Source of the DNA: Chalciporus piperatus
Taxonomy: Eukaryota; Basidiomycota; Agaricomycetes; Boletales; Boletaceae
Assembly (NCBI GenBank): GCA_038093975.1
Contig: JBBPTG010000024.1
Location: forward strand, 1-64,000
Length of the DNA stretch: 64,000 bases
Reading direction: 5' to 3'
In this document: piece by piece, positions 1-10,505 of the stretch
How positions within the stretch are numbered: position 1 is the first letter of the stretch
Layout: each line of letters opens with the position of its first letter
Notes under the pieces: generated by a model
The model's database searches: none
Told to the model about the DNA's origin: nothing
The model's input: the letters and a program-made list of their open reading frames with translations, nothing else
Made by a program: the position numbers and the translations under genes

Positions 1-422
1 AAAGACAAGGGTTTCAAAGGTAGCCTAACGATGGGATGTCCACGTTAAGGCCTAGCGTCCGTTCAAGAGTGGGACGGTGACTCTCGGAGGGTTCAAAGGA
101 AGCGAGGAATGACCAAGCTAGATTGCGTAGGTCTAAGTTAGGGTTACAGGAGGAAACTCGAGGGTTTATATAAGTGAAGAAACGAGTTAAGGGCAGGCAT
201 AGAACAAGTCAGAATACGTAAGAACAAGTCATGACGAATAGGAATGAGTCATGCTCGGTAAGTATATGAGTCAGCGATGACGAAGCGTGGAAGGTGAAAG
301 AACATTAAGGAATGTTCGCTGACTAAAGCAAGGTAAGAAATAAGAGGCCTAGGCAGGACTTGAACCAGCGACTAGGACTTAGTACAAGGTAACAAAGAAG
401 GAAAGAATGAGTGATCGTAACA
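1..422 (-). repeat. LTR of gypsy family A, cut by the window start
   Basis: Matches the complete 470-bp LTR-A copies at 5062-5531 and 8143-8612 from their internal position 50 onward, and ends in the family terminus CGTAACA. The sequence to its right is not the family's internal PPT region, so this is either a solo LTR or the 5' LTR of an element lying left of the window. It contains a TATA-like stretch (TTATATAA) and several GAGTCA motifs. Its target duplication cannot be checked because the left end is outside. Confidence 0.85.
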
Positions 423-1530
423 CTGGCCTGTTCTTCAGCAGCTGATCCCTTCAGCGGCTGGTGTTCTCTGCACAGCCCTTGGGCCAATTGTCTGTTGGCC
501 CAGTTGATTGCTTGCTCCACTGGATTGCGGCCGACGATGTTATCATCAATGTATTCCATGCTATGATCACGAAAACCACTCACAGTGATTGAACGTCCCT
601 GTGAATGGTGTATTTCCTGTCGCCATGTCCTCAGGATTTCTACCTTGCCAGTCATGGGCTGCAATCCAATGAATTCTTCTGCCCTCATAGGATGCCATGA
701 GGTACTTATGCAGGTCCAGCTCGTCCAGAAGTCTATTTTCATTTTCCCTCAGAGCATTCGACGACATGTTAACTGGGATGTCAGCCGATGCAATATCCTG
801 CTCATCGGCCTCGGCTGGATCACGGCCTGACAAGGTAAGAAAATGTGTCATGAAAGTCGCATTGATAATCGATGAGTTCTGGGCCATTTCAGCCCACATC
901 CTCTGGCTCCTGGCTTGATACATTGCCCCTGATTCGGCTGACCTCTGTTGAAACCATTTGGCCACCCTTGCTGCGTCGGCACGGACCGTCCTGATATCCT
1001 CCTCCGAGCCATTACCCAAAAGGATTCAAACGGTTCTCTCGGCCGATACAATGTGATTTCACAAAGGCATTATGGGGACCTCCAAAAACCAGCTCAATGG
1101 GAAGCCATCTCTGGGGCCGTCTGCTGGCAAATCTTGCAGCACATTTTCTCTGATACGACCGAACGTCTCTGTAACGGATTCATTGACCTCGGGTGTTCGG
1201 GCGATCAGGCCAACTTGCCAATGAACATCCATTGAAGCACTTACCAGCAGCCGATGAATCCTGTTGCCTCAAAGGTGGCATGCGGAATGTGAACTCTGTT
1301 CTTGGCATTCCTGCAGCCGTGCTATCTTTTGTCGAGGGAATGTCATCTGAATCCCTCCCAACATCTTCCTTACTTTCAGAGATATCGGCTATGATTGGTT
1401 GTGAATCCCTCGGAGAATCTGCAGACATCCTTGTGTCTGCGCCGGCCGATGATGATTCACTTGAAGTTGCCATTCTCTCGTCTTCGCTGGATTCTGGCTC
1501 TGTGTCATTGTCAAATCCTAAGTCACTCAG
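423..1530 (-). pseudogene. Decayed minus-strand coding region, family not recognised
   Basis: Several overlapping minus-strand frames carry protein-like sequence that continues from frame to frame. A Ser/Asp-rich N-terminal part (about 1473-1250) passes into another frame at about 1250, then into a charged segment (about 1019-700, with RENENRLLDELDLHKYL) and, one frame over, a segment at about 690-430 with Trp-Arg-Gln-Glu motifs. A possible GTAAGT donor lies near the first switch, so introns may explain part of this, but no full open frame can be built. No domain is recognised. A host gene remnant or an unclassified transposon gene are both possible. Confidence 0.35.
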
Positions 1531-1829
1531 GGGTCAGTGTTCCTAAGATGATTTTTGGCTGACAACTTACCTGTGAATCTTACTTGCTTTGGTGCCATGT
1601 GGATGTTGCAAAATAGTCAAGGACAGACCAGGGGAGATAAAACCCATCGGCTGAGCCTAATCAGATCAATCGGATCAACAGCACCTGAGACTTCCAGTTT
1701 CCCACGTCACCTGCTCCCTATCAGAATTCAAGTACATTTCCAGCTCCGCTCACCCAACTTCGACAAACACATTATGTCACTTTCTATAGCTTTTATTCTT
1801 GGCCGTCACTCATCCAGAACCTTTGAACA

Positions 1830-2967
1830 TAGTGTTCCAAAGTCCAGTTGCGCAACTGGTAAAAGATTGGCAACTGGACTGTTATGATCTCTCACAACAC
1901 AGCGGGGACTTTAGGCAACACTAAGCCTGTGTGAAGGATATGCTGAGTACTAAAACTTAATGACGGTGAAGTCACAAATGGATTAGACTGGGGTCTGTGA
2001 TAAGTACAGGGCTACTTATATACTATTGAGAAGTGCGCACAGACCAACAGCCAAATAAGGAAATCTCAAAGGAAAAGATAAATAAGGTAAATGGTACGAT
2101 GATAAGAAAAGGTACCAGGCACGGATTAGGGTCTAGGCCATGACATCATTGCTGACTCATCTAAGTCTGGACCTTTGTCATGTGACCTGATTATGTAATA
2201 GTTTACGTAATGCTACAGGGACTACCGGAGCGGATTAAGATGAATCCGGCTTGACCCCTAAGTTGTAGACAAAGTCCAGAGTTCGAATACCGTTGTAGGC
2301 AAAAGTTTGAAAAGTTTTTACATACTATAACATGGACTGGACCGCAACTGATCGCAACTGGACTGCAGTTGCCGGTTGCCGACATTTGAGATCAAAAGAC
2401 TGCAGTTGCAACCGGAAGAAAGACCGGTTGCAACCAATGCACAGCCACCCCCTATGTACCACCCTATTTTCCCTGATTTTTCCTGATTTTTCTGGACCTT
2501 TATGGATGTTATTTGAGTTTTTTGATGAATATTGACGTTAGCCAATGACAATGTTTATTAACATGTCATAGAATTCATTCAATCATGTATATACACTCTC
2601 TGAGTTACATGTTTATCTATATATCATTAGTCTGCATTGAGAATTGAGTCTAGGATTGGTCTTGACTTCACACGTAACTTGATAATATCTGATGTATCAC
2701 TACAAAAAACATGCTGATTTGAAATGCTCATATCTTTATAGCGTGTGAACCGTTTCACTTGACCCAGGGACCGATTTCCGGTACTATTTTTGAGCTCTCC
2801 CATGCTAAGCGAAAAACCGGTTGCAACTGGTTGCAACCGCCAAAAGACCGGTTTTTATTGGTTTTGGTCCAGTCTTAACGAATTAATTAATTAAAAAAAA
2901 CTGGTCTCAGTCCGGTCGCCTTCCTAATACGGAAAAAGACCGGACTGGACCGGACTTTTAAACACTA
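1830..2967. mobile_element. Non-autonomous hAT-like DNA transposon, split by a solo LTR
   Basis: The left end TAGTGTTCCAAAGTCCAGT and the inverted right end (TAGTGTTTAAAAGTCCGGT read on the minus strand) form terminal inverted repeats. They are flanked by 8-bp near-identical direct repeats, TTTGAACA (1822-1829) and TTTAAACA (2968-2975). The TIR start fits the hAT pattern (T/C)A(A/G)NG, and an 8-bp target duplication is a hAT trait. Subterminal regions are crowded with GTTGCAAC, CAGTTGC and ACCGG words, including the perfect 16-bp palindrome at 1844-1859. No transposase frame is visible. Without the nested 453-bp LTR-B and its 5-bp duplication the element would be about 680 bp. Confidence 0.7.
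1880..2332 (-). repeat. Solo LTR of gypsy family B inside the hAT-like element
   Basis: A 453-bp sequence starting TGTTATG and ending ATAACA, nearly identical to the LTRs of element B (14845-15298, 20984-21437). It is flanked on both sides by the 5-bp target duplication TGGAC (1875-1879 and 2333-2337), so it is a complete solo LTR formed by LTR-LTR recombination. It carries a TTATATACTATTG TATA-like stretch and one TGACTCA motif. Confidence 0.93.
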
Positions 2968-3833
2968 TTTAAACACTTCATTTGATCTCGCCTCTCTAAC
3001 ACCCTGCTTGTCACCTCCTCTCTACTTGCTATCCATAATAACATGATGTCTGCTCAAAAAGCCAATGCCTCTGCTCAAGCTCTTGCAGAGTTCATCAAGA
3101 TCACCATCGAGGCCATCATTCAAAGCGGTGAAGGCCGAGGGAGCCGCCTTTCAAGCTCGGAGTTGGAGGCTCACAGTCAAGACTGGGAGAGGAGACATCA
3201 GGAAACACCAACTTTACTCTCATAGCTATAATAGTTCTATAGAGTACTATAATTGCATTTATATTGCTTATAGGAAAAAGTGACAAGTCCCTTCTATGGA
3301 GCACTCTATAGCGCCCCCCAAAACTCTCATAGCTTTTATAATACTATATAGACTCTAAGAGAATGGTAGACTATACAAGCACATATAGCTCTTATAATAC
3401 TATATAGACTCTGATTCTGTAGTGATTTACAGCCCTTCCTTCAGTTTTACTTCATACCGGTCAAATAAATAGATATCAAAGATAGGATGCATTGGCAGGT
3501 TTATCTACTACATGTGATGTACTAATGTATGACTACAATAAGGATGGGCTAGGGCAATGATGAGGGACTTGCCAGTGGGTCGGTGAGGAGGTGTTGGTGT
3601 TGTTGCACGAGCCACTCGGGCTCGAGAAATGGTAGAGATGGGGTCGGGAAGGTATTGGCGTGGTCGCATGAAGAGGTGGGAGGTTGAGGTGGGGCAAACA
3701 GCCCCGAGCGGCTGTGTTCGAGGTGAGCGGCTGAGTCGGTGGGTGAAGAAACACTCACCTGGTGAAGCCGGCGGGGCTGTCGAGCCCGTGCCGGCTTCGT
3801 CTTCGAGTCGTAAGGTGGTGGTGAGCTTGTATA
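2968..3833. other. Interval without recognisable genes; AT-rich repeats then GC-rich tract
   Basis: Short frames near 3043-3283 show no family resemblance. Positions 3200-3420 are AT-rich with repeated ATAGCT/CTATAGAG words (next entry). Positions 3545-3833 become GC-rich and are open in several frames without a recognisable domain; they abut the LTR-A copy at 3834. Confidence 0.5.
3331..3412. repeat. Pair of 26-bp AT-rich direct repeats
   Basis: Positions 3331-3356 and 3387-3412 are 26-bp direct repeats with one mismatch, sharing the core TAATACTATATAGACTCT. Related ATAGCTATAA and CTATAGAGTACTATAA words occur upstream at about 3220-3260, several of them self-complementary. This may be the remains of a small inverted-repeat element. 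No ends or target duplications could be defined. Confidence 0.5.
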
Positions 3834-4305
3834 TGTTACGCTTGTACCGGGTAGGTCAAAGCGTAGACACAAAAGCCTAGTCAAAGACAAGGGTTTCAAG
3901 GGTAGCCTAACGATGGAATGTCCACGTTAAGGCCTAGCGTCCGTTCAAGAGTGGGACAGTGACTCTCAGAGGGTTCAAGGGAAGCAAGGAGTAATCAGGC
4001 TAGATTGCGTAGGTCTAACTTAGGGTTACAGGAGGAAACTCGAGGGTTTATATAGATAAGGGAACAAGTTAAGGGCAGGCATAGAAGGAGCCGGAATGAG
4101 TAAGAATGAGCTATGACAAATAAGAATGAGTCATGCTCAGTAAGCGTATGAATCAGCGATGACGAAGTAGAGAAGGTGAAAGAACACGAGAGAACATTCG
4201 CTGACTAAGGCAAAGTAAGAAATGAATGGCCTAGGCAGGACTTGAACCAGCGACTAGGACTTAGTACAAGGTAACGGGAAAGGAAAGAATGAGACGATCA
4301 TAACA
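3834..4305 (-). repeat. 3' LTR of an older family-A element
   Basis: A 472-bp LTR-A copy running from TGTTACG to CATAACA. It is followed on the right by the family's 3' internal sequence (polypurine tract complement, then the end of ORF3), so it is the 3' LTR of a minus-strand element whose upstream part was replaced by the insertion beginning at 5062. Several substitutions separate it from the copy at 5062-5531. Confidence 0.88.
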
Positions 4306-5061
4306 TTACCCCTGTATTAGAATCAAGTCATCGACGAAGATAAAAGCTAGTCAAATGCTCAACCCGTAGTGACCTGGAGAACCGGTCATGTTCGTGTATC
4401 CGACATCGTCGGTTAGATCATCTCCGTCATAAAGAGTGGCGTCGTCGTCACGTGAATAAGTCTCACCCGAGATGCGGGTATAGAGTGGAGGAGGTCGTTG
4501 AGCAGCTCGATTGGTATTGATTGATCGGCGGGAACGGAAAGAGGGTGCAACAGGTGGTGTGGTTGTATGTCTCTGTCCACGCCTAAGTGGGCAACGACCT
4601 TGAATGTGACTGGGTGCCCAGCGGAAGCACGTGGGACACTGGTATACGGGACAGTGGATAAGTATGTGGCCCAGTCGGTGGCATACAAAGCAGGCATCGT
4701 GGTACTGGGGATGTGAGGTGGATAGAGGTATGCTGCCAGTCCGTTCTCGTTGAGAGGTAATATAGTTATGCTCTGCACGAAAGAACACTGCTTCTTCTGC
4801 AGCGTCCAAAGGGGAGCTAGATGCGGAGGGTGTCGACGAGAGAAGAGATGAGGTGGAGACTCCGATGACAGGAGTTGGGGATTGAGCTGCAGAGGCAGAT
4901 TCTCGAAGGTAGCGGTCTAAGTCATCAAGAAACTCCAGCATTCGTAGTCCGTAAAGAGCAATGCTGAGGTTGGCAATTAGATCACCGTGGATACCGCGGA
5001 GGAAAGCAGCTTCTGAATGAGCTTGGTGAACTACCGTCAGGGAAGGAAGAAGATTGGCAAG
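4306..5061 (-). pseudogene. Truncated C-terminal part of the family-A downstream ORF (ORF3)
   Basis: The stop codon is at 4351. The frame encodes the C-terminal two thirds of the zinc-knuckle protein also encoded at 5577-6743, including the Cys/His cluster (CFVCHRLGHILIHC). It ends abruptly at 5061 where the next LTR-A begins; any reading beyond that point is just translated LTR. It shows that one family-A element inserted into the ORF3 of another. Confidence 0.82.
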
Positions 5062-5531
5062 TGTTACGCTTGTACCGGGTAGGTCAAAGCGTAGACACAA
5101 AAGCCTAGTCAAGGACAACGGTTTCAAAGGTAGCCTAATGATGGGATGTCCACGTTAAGGCCTAGCGTCCGTTCAAGAGTGGGACGGTGACTCTCAGAGG
5201 GTTCAAGGAAGCGAGGAATGACCAAGCTAGATTGCGTAGGTCTAAGTTAGGGTTACAGGAGGAAACTCGAGGGTTTATATAAGTGAAGAAACGAGTTAAG
5301 GGCAGGCATAGAACAAGTCAGAATACGTAAGAACAAGTCATGACGAATATGAATGAGTCATGCTTGGTAAGTATATGAGTCAGCGATGACGAAGCGTGGA
5401 AGGTGAAAGAACATTAAGGAATGTTCGCTGACTAAAGCAAAGTAAGAAATGAGAGGCCTAGGCAGGACTCGAACCAGCGACTAGGACTTAGTACAAGGTA
5501 ACAAAGAAAGAAAGAATGAGTGATCGTAACA
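5062..5531 (-). repeat. 3' LTR of gypsy element A
   Basis: A 470-bp LTR with termini TGTTACG and CGTAACA, which are inverted copies of each other. Next to it at 5532-5545 is the polypurine tract in minus-strand sense (ACGGGGGTAA), then the ORF3 stop at 5577. The left flank is GCAAG, inside the older ORF3. The matching right-hand duplication cannot be found because the element's 5' end was overwritten by element B. Confidence 0.9.
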
Positions 5532-5576
5532 TTACCCCCGTATTAGAATCAAGTCATCGACGAAGATAAAAACTAG

Positions 5577-6743
5577 TCAAATGTTTAACCCGTAATGACC
5601 CGGAGAACCTGTCATGTTTGCATATCCGACATCGTCGGTTGGATCATCTCCGTCATAGAGAGTGGCGTCGTCGTCGTCGCGTGAATAAGCCTCACCCGAG
5701 ATACGGGTATAGAGTGGAGGGGGGCGTCGAGCAGCTCGATTGGTATTGGTTGGTCGGCGCGAACGGGAAGAGGGTGCAACAGGTGGTGTGGTTGTATGTC
5801 TCTGTCCACGCCGAAGTGGACAACGACCTTGAATGTGACCGGGTGCCCAGCGGAAGCACGTGGGACACTGGTATACGGGACAGTGGACACGTATATGGCC
5901 CAGTCGGTGACATATGAAGCAGGCATTGTGGTACTGGGGATGTGAGGTGGATAGAGGTATGGTGCCAGTCCGTTGTCGTTGCGAGGTAATGTGGTTACGT
6001 TCTGCACGAAAGAAGACTGCTTCCTCTTCATCGTTCAAAGGGGAGCTGGACGCGGAAGGAGTCGACGAGGGGAGAGATGAGGTAGAAACTCCGATGACAG
6101 GGGTTGGAGATTGAGCCGCAGAGGCGGATTCTCTGAGGTAGCAGTCAAGGTCATTCAGAAACTCCAGCATCCGTAGCTCATAGAGAGCGATGCTGAGGTT
6201 GGTAATTAGATCACCGTGGATGTTGCGGAGGGAGGCAGCTTCTGAATGAGCTTGGTGAACCGTCGTCAGGGAAGGAGGAAGATTGGCAAGACGGGATGCT
6301 TGCAGGTAGGCACGGTAGAGGGCAAAGAGGGATGACCCCAGATCAAGGTGGGCGCCAATGGGTACAGAGAGACGTGAGTCAAGTAAGAATTGAGACATTC
6401 GGTCCATGACGGCATCGTTCATCAACTCGTCACGAAGACGATGAGCGGTGAGTGGTAACTCGATGGGTAAGACTCTGACGGTGGGAATGGCGGCAATATG
6501 AGTGGGGGCATCTAGGTCTTCCTGTAAGACTGGCCATCCAGCGGAGTTTAGTGGAAGACCAGTGGTATTCCATCCAGCTTCAGCAACGGTTGGGCTAGCG
6601 GGTTCGGGGGAAGAGGGACGAGTGGGTTGAATAGGTAGAGAACGAATAGGTAAACCGGGAGGGTAAGTAGGAGAAGAGGAAGAACGAGATAGAGAAGAAA
6701 TGGAAGACATAGTGGTCGACGAAGGGGTAGTAGGAGCAGACAT
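5577..6743 (-). CDS. Downstream ORF3 of gypsy element A, zinc-knuckle-like protein
   Basis: A 388-residue frame beginning MSAPTTPSSTTMSS at 6743, four bases after the pol stop codon (TGA at 6750-6748). The first third is rich in Ser, Thr and Pro. A middle helical region resembles a gag-like or adaptor segment (LANLPPSLTTVHQAHSEA). Near residues 295-335 lies a Cys/His cluster, CFICHRLGHIRVHC followed by CPTCFRWAPGHIQGRC, like paired zinc knuckles. The C-terminus is acidic. It sits where retroviruses carry env, but it has no signal peptide or membrane helix. A role in RNA binding or packaging is inference. The frame is intact although pol is frameshifted; a second truncated copy lies at 4306-5061. 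Confidence 0.72.
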   Translation of the reverse strand: MSAPTTPSSTTMSSISSLSRSSSSPTYPPGLPIRSLPIQPTRPSSPEPASPTVAEAGWNTTGLPLNSAGWPVLQEDLDAPTHIAAIPTVRVLPIELPLTAHRLRDELMNDAVMDRMSQFLLDSRLSVPIGAHLDLGSSLFALYRAYLQASRLANLPPSLTTVHQAHSEAASLRNIHGDLITNLSIALYELRMLEFLNDLDCYLRESASAAQSPTPVIGVSTSSLPSSTPSASSSPLNDEEEAVFFRAERNHITSQRQRTGTIPLSTSHPQYHNACFICHRLGHIRVHCPVYQCPTCFRWAPGHIQGRCPLRRGQRHTTTPPVAPSSRSRRPTNTNRAARRPPPLYTRISGEAYSRDDDDATLYDGDDPTDDVGYANMTGSPGHYGLNI

Positions 6744-6747
6744 AGTT

Positions 6748-8091
6748 TCAGCGGCGAGTTTTGCGTCTGACAGAAGATGGGGATCTTGAGGAAGAAGGGA
6801 AGGCGGATGGATGAGCTTTCTTATAGTTTTCAAGAACATCCTTGGCGTGGGTAAGGTCTGTCTCTTTGAGCCAGCGATCTTCGTCAGCAGTATATCCTTT
6901 CCAGCGAACCAGGTACGAGTGGCGTCCGGAGAAACTCCGGTGTCGGAGAATCTTTTCGATTTCATATTCTTCTTCGCCTTCTATCAAGTCAGGTGGTGGA
7001 GCCGGGAAGTTCGGTCCGTGTACGGGGTTTTCGCGATAGGGTGATAACAGAGAAGCATGAAACACGGGGTGGATCTTCCATGTTTGTGGGAGGCGGAGTT
7101 TATAAGATAGCGGGGATAAGACCTGTGTGATGGTAAAGGGTCCTTCTCGTTTCGGGGCGAACTTTGGGGAAGTAAGGGACCGTTTGAGGTTTCTTGCTTC
7201 TAGCCAGACTTTGTCTCCTTTGGCAAATGGTTTGAACTTTTGTCGAGTTCGTGCGGACATCACTTGTCTGGCAAGCTCGTGTGAGGCGAGTGCTTCATCT
7301 CTGGCAGCAGTGAGGGAGTGAAGGCGAAGTTCGACAGCGGGTAGAGCGGAGTCAGCAATCACCGAAGGAAGAGGACGGGGTTCATATCCCATCATGAGAT
7401 AGAACGGGGATTTGCCGGTGACAGAGTGGGGTCGATGATTGTGTGCAAATTCGGCGTGGGAGATAGAATCAGCCCAGGATATGGGGTTATCTCCACAGTA
7501 GATTCGGAGATAGGTTTCTACTTCCTGGTTGACACATTCAGTTTCCCCATCGGTTTGGGGATGGTAGGCGGTGGAGAGAGAAAGGTCATATCCAAGGATT
7601 CGTCCTAGTTCACGAGCGACCTCGGATGCGAATTGTGGTCCTCGGTCGCTGATGATTTTGTCGTAAAGACCGAATCTCAGGTAGACTTTGTGGAAAAAGA
7701 GGGAGGCGATCCCTTCAGCGGTGACAGTTTTCTTAGTAGGGCAGAGAATTACCCCCTTTGTAAGCCCATGGTCGACCACAACCAATAGAGAATCGAAGCC
7801 GTTGGAAATGGGCAGGTCGGTGATTAGGTCACAAGATACTTGCTGGAACGGTTTGGAGCTCTTTGACGGTATGGGCATCAAGGGTGGAGTAGTTGGATGC
7901 GTGTTTGCTTTGTTCTGCTGGCAGGTTGCGCATCCTTCGACATATTTGCGCACAAACTGTGCAAGACCAGGCCACCAGAATTCAGCAGCAACCAGCTGTC
8001 TAGTTTTGAGATAACCCGGATGGCGTGGGGTGATCATGGCAGCGTTGAACAACAGTGCGACATAAGTTTTCGTCCAGCGGGATGTAAACAC
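6748..8091 (-). pseudogene. Gypsy integrase and chromodomain, C-terminal half of element A pol
   Basis: Encodes the integrase zinc-binding region (CATCQQNK), the catalytic core (CDLITDLP, ISDRGPQFASE, HPQTDGETE) and a C-terminal chromodomain (EKILRHRSFSGRHSYLVRWK), the module that directs chromoviruses to modified histones. The frame is broken near 8030: the preceding conserved segment reads in another frame (VYIPLDENLCRTVVQRC) and meets HPGYLKTRQ only after a one-base shift. Upstream it is cut by the solo LTR at 8143. The stop codon is followed after four bases by the ORF3 start. Confidence 0.85.
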
Positions 8092-8142
8092 GACCTTGGT
8101 AGGTCAGGACGCCGTTAGTCATCTGCCAGTCAGGACGCCGTT

Positions 8143-8612
8143 TGTTACGATCACTCATTCTTTCCTTCTTTGTTACCTTGTACTAAGTCCTAGTCGCTGG
8201 TTCAAGTCCTGCCTAGGCCTCTTATTTCTTACCTTGCTTTAGTCAGCGAACATTCCTTAATGTTCTTTCTCCTTCCACGCTTCGTCATCGCTGACTCGTA
8301 TACTTACCGAGCATGACTCATTCCTATTCGTCATGACTTGTTCTTACGTATTCTGACTTGTTCTATGCCTGCCCTTAACTCGTTTCTTCACTTATATAAA
8401 CCCTCGAGTTTCCTCCTGTAACCCTAACTTAGACCTACGCAATCTAGCTTGGTCATTCCTCGCTTCCTTTGAACCCTCTGAGAGTCACCGTCCCACTCTT
8501 GAACGGACGCTAGGCCTTAACGTGGACATCCCATCGTTAGGCTACCTTTGAAACCCTTGTCTTTGACTAGGCTTTGCGTCTACGCTTTGACCTACCCGGT
8601 ACAAGCGTAACA
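8143..8612 (+). repeat. Solo LTR-A inserted in element A pol
   Basis: A complete 470-bp LTR-A in the opposite orientation to its host element, flanked by the 5-bp target duplication CCGTT (8138-8142 and 8613-8617). The flanks also share a longer 21-bp direct repeat (8113-8133 and 8613-8633), so about 10 extra bases beside the LTR look duplicated, perhaps during recombination. It splits the pol frame between RNase H and the integrase zinc region. Confidence 0.92.
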
Positions 8613-9313
8613 CCGTTAGTCATCTGCCAGTCAGCCAACCGGGATCGGAATGGCGCAGGGATAGCGCCGTCAATGGCTTGTAATGCGGTAAGGAGAAATG
8701 GGTCATTTTTGGCAAGACTGGAAATGTGGTTGTTCATGGCGGCGTCAATGACACGGACAAATAGGGAGGGTGGTAGTAGAGTGGTACCCGCATTGTCATC
8801 GGTGTTAGTGGGAAAGTGATCAGCATGCCTAGATAAGGCATTGGGACCGGCAAGGGACGAGCCAGGAACATGAATCATTTTCAGGTCAAAGTCAGCAAGA
8901 TCGAGGAGCCAGCGGGCTTGCCGACGGTTCAGATTTTGTGGTTGGTGGAAGTAGGTCAGGTTTTTGTGATCAGTGAACACTTGGACAGGGAAGGGAGAGC
9001 CGTGGAGATAATGTCGCCAGGTTTTAAGTGCACGGATCACAGCGAGGAGTTCACGATCATAGATATCATAGTTCCGTTCAGCGTCGCTGAAGGACTGGGA
9101 GAGGTAGGAACAGGGTGCCAATTGCCGTTGGCGTCGGTTTGGAGGAGTATACCTCCAGAGGCACATTTGGAGGCATCAGTTGTGATGGCAAAGGGTTTGG
9201 AAAGGCCTGGGAAGCGTAGGACGGGTTTCGCCAAGAACATCTGTTTTAGACGGGTGAAGGCATCTTGGCAGTGTTGAACGTAGCGTACATTCTTAGTATA
9301 GAAGGTATTTACC
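8613..9313 (-). pseudogene. Gypsy RNase H fragment of element A
   Basis: Two minus-strand frames meet near 9110. The upstream one holds the RT connection and the start of RNase H (CQDAFTRLKQMFLAKP, FAITTDASKCASGGILLQ); the downstream one continues (YLSQSFSDAERNYDIYDREL, VFTDHKNLTYF, QARWLLDLADFDLKMIHVPG). A single-base shift separates them. The RT finger and palm with YIDD are absent: sequence stops at about 9313 against the copia LTR, and at the other side the frame runs into the solo LTR at 8612. Confidence 0.83.
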
Positions 9314-9318
9314 ACGCT

Positions 9319-9469
9319 TGTTCTATATCACATTCGAACTCAGTCGATCTGAGTTCTACTACAACTTAACTTGTAACCACAACGTTCGACGTTAACCAAC
9401 AACCTCAACACTAGGTAAGCACCAGAAGTAGTTCCTCATCGGAACCCTCTCAACAGGTTATGAGCCCTG
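9319..9469 (+). repeat. Candidate copia 5' LTR and primer-binding site
   Basis: The stretch 9319-9455 begins TGTTCTATA and ends CAACA, so the ends are short inverted repeats. It is followed directly by GGTTATGAGCCCTG (9456-9469). Its complement reads CAGGGCTCATAACC, like the anticodon arm of a methionine tRNA, matching the internal half-tRNA priming known for Drosophila copia. Only one copy of this 137-bp LTR is in the window, so its borders are tentative. Confidence 0.45.
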
Positions 9470-10505
9470 AGTAGCTCAGCTGTGCGCGAAAGCGCCGCTG
9501 ACTACTCTGGTGTTCTTGCCTAGAAGAACGACTGGTCGCTCTGTGCGGTTTTACCGCCGAGCATCCCTCTGATGCTGTCACGCTCAGATGAGACATGACC
9601 ATTATGAGTCAGAATCCATGGGGAGACTATGTCCCCCTAGGATATGGGCTCTGAACGTTCACACTGACGCGGTCCACCCCACTCCCTTTTCTCCTCTTCG
9701 ATTAAAGGCAACGCTGAAGTCTCATCCCACTAGCTTTCACAATGTCTTCCGCACTCAAGGAGATCGCTCGCCTTAACGGCACCAACTACACCCGGTGGGC
9801 CGAAGAGATGCAGGACTACATCCGCTCTCAAGGCCTATGGCAGAAGGTTATGGTTCGCGCTATCCCCACCGTCACCGATGTCCCGCCTGCAACCCAGGCG
9901 CAGATCAACACGTGGCAAGACGACGATGATAAGGTCCTCGGCTCTATATGCATGCGCCTGGAAATGCACGTCACCAGCCAGTTCCCTCTCGCTACTTATC
10001 CCGACTCCGCTCAACTCTGGAACACGATCAAAACGCGGTACGACTCCACGTCGGATGCCGCCGCATATTCGGAAATACAGAAGATGCTCGCTATCAACTT
10101 CCCCAAGGAAGACCATCCGGGGAAGACATCCGCTGCTCTCAACAGCTCCTTCGCGAAGCTGAACACACTTACATATACCATCCCAGAGAACATCCAGCGG
10201 ATGTTCGTGTTGGCTAAGCTCCCCGCCTACGCCGACTACATCGTGAAATCTGTAAACGAGAGATCCGTCCCAACCACCATCACCACCGCCACTCCCGCCG
10301 TCGCTGCACCTACCCTGGTGCAGATCGAACAACGCGTCGTCGCTGCTTACCAGCAGCATATCTCCCGTGGTGTGCCAAAGAACGCGCAGCCTGCTCAGCA
10401 GGCAAATCAGGTCTCTGCCATCAAGCGGAAGGGGGAGGACCCCAAATTTACTTCACAGCAAGAGTCCTCCGCTTCGCAGAAGACGGACGGCGAGCAGAAG
10501 AAGAA

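Noticed and set aside
2690..3420. CACTACA words suggesting a CACTA-type element
   Set aside because: The words at about 2698 and 3422 do not form a consistent terminal repeat pair and no target duplication was found.
5440..5500. tRNA B-box-like word GGTTCAAGTCC in LTR-A, seen in every copy
   Set aside because: No A box at the right distance and no cloverleaf can be folded; probably chance or a remnant, not a tRNA gene.
9440..9500. Methionine-tRNA-like sequence in the copia leader
   Set aside because: Only an anticodon-arm-like stretch is present; better explained as a primer-binding site than as a tRNA gene.
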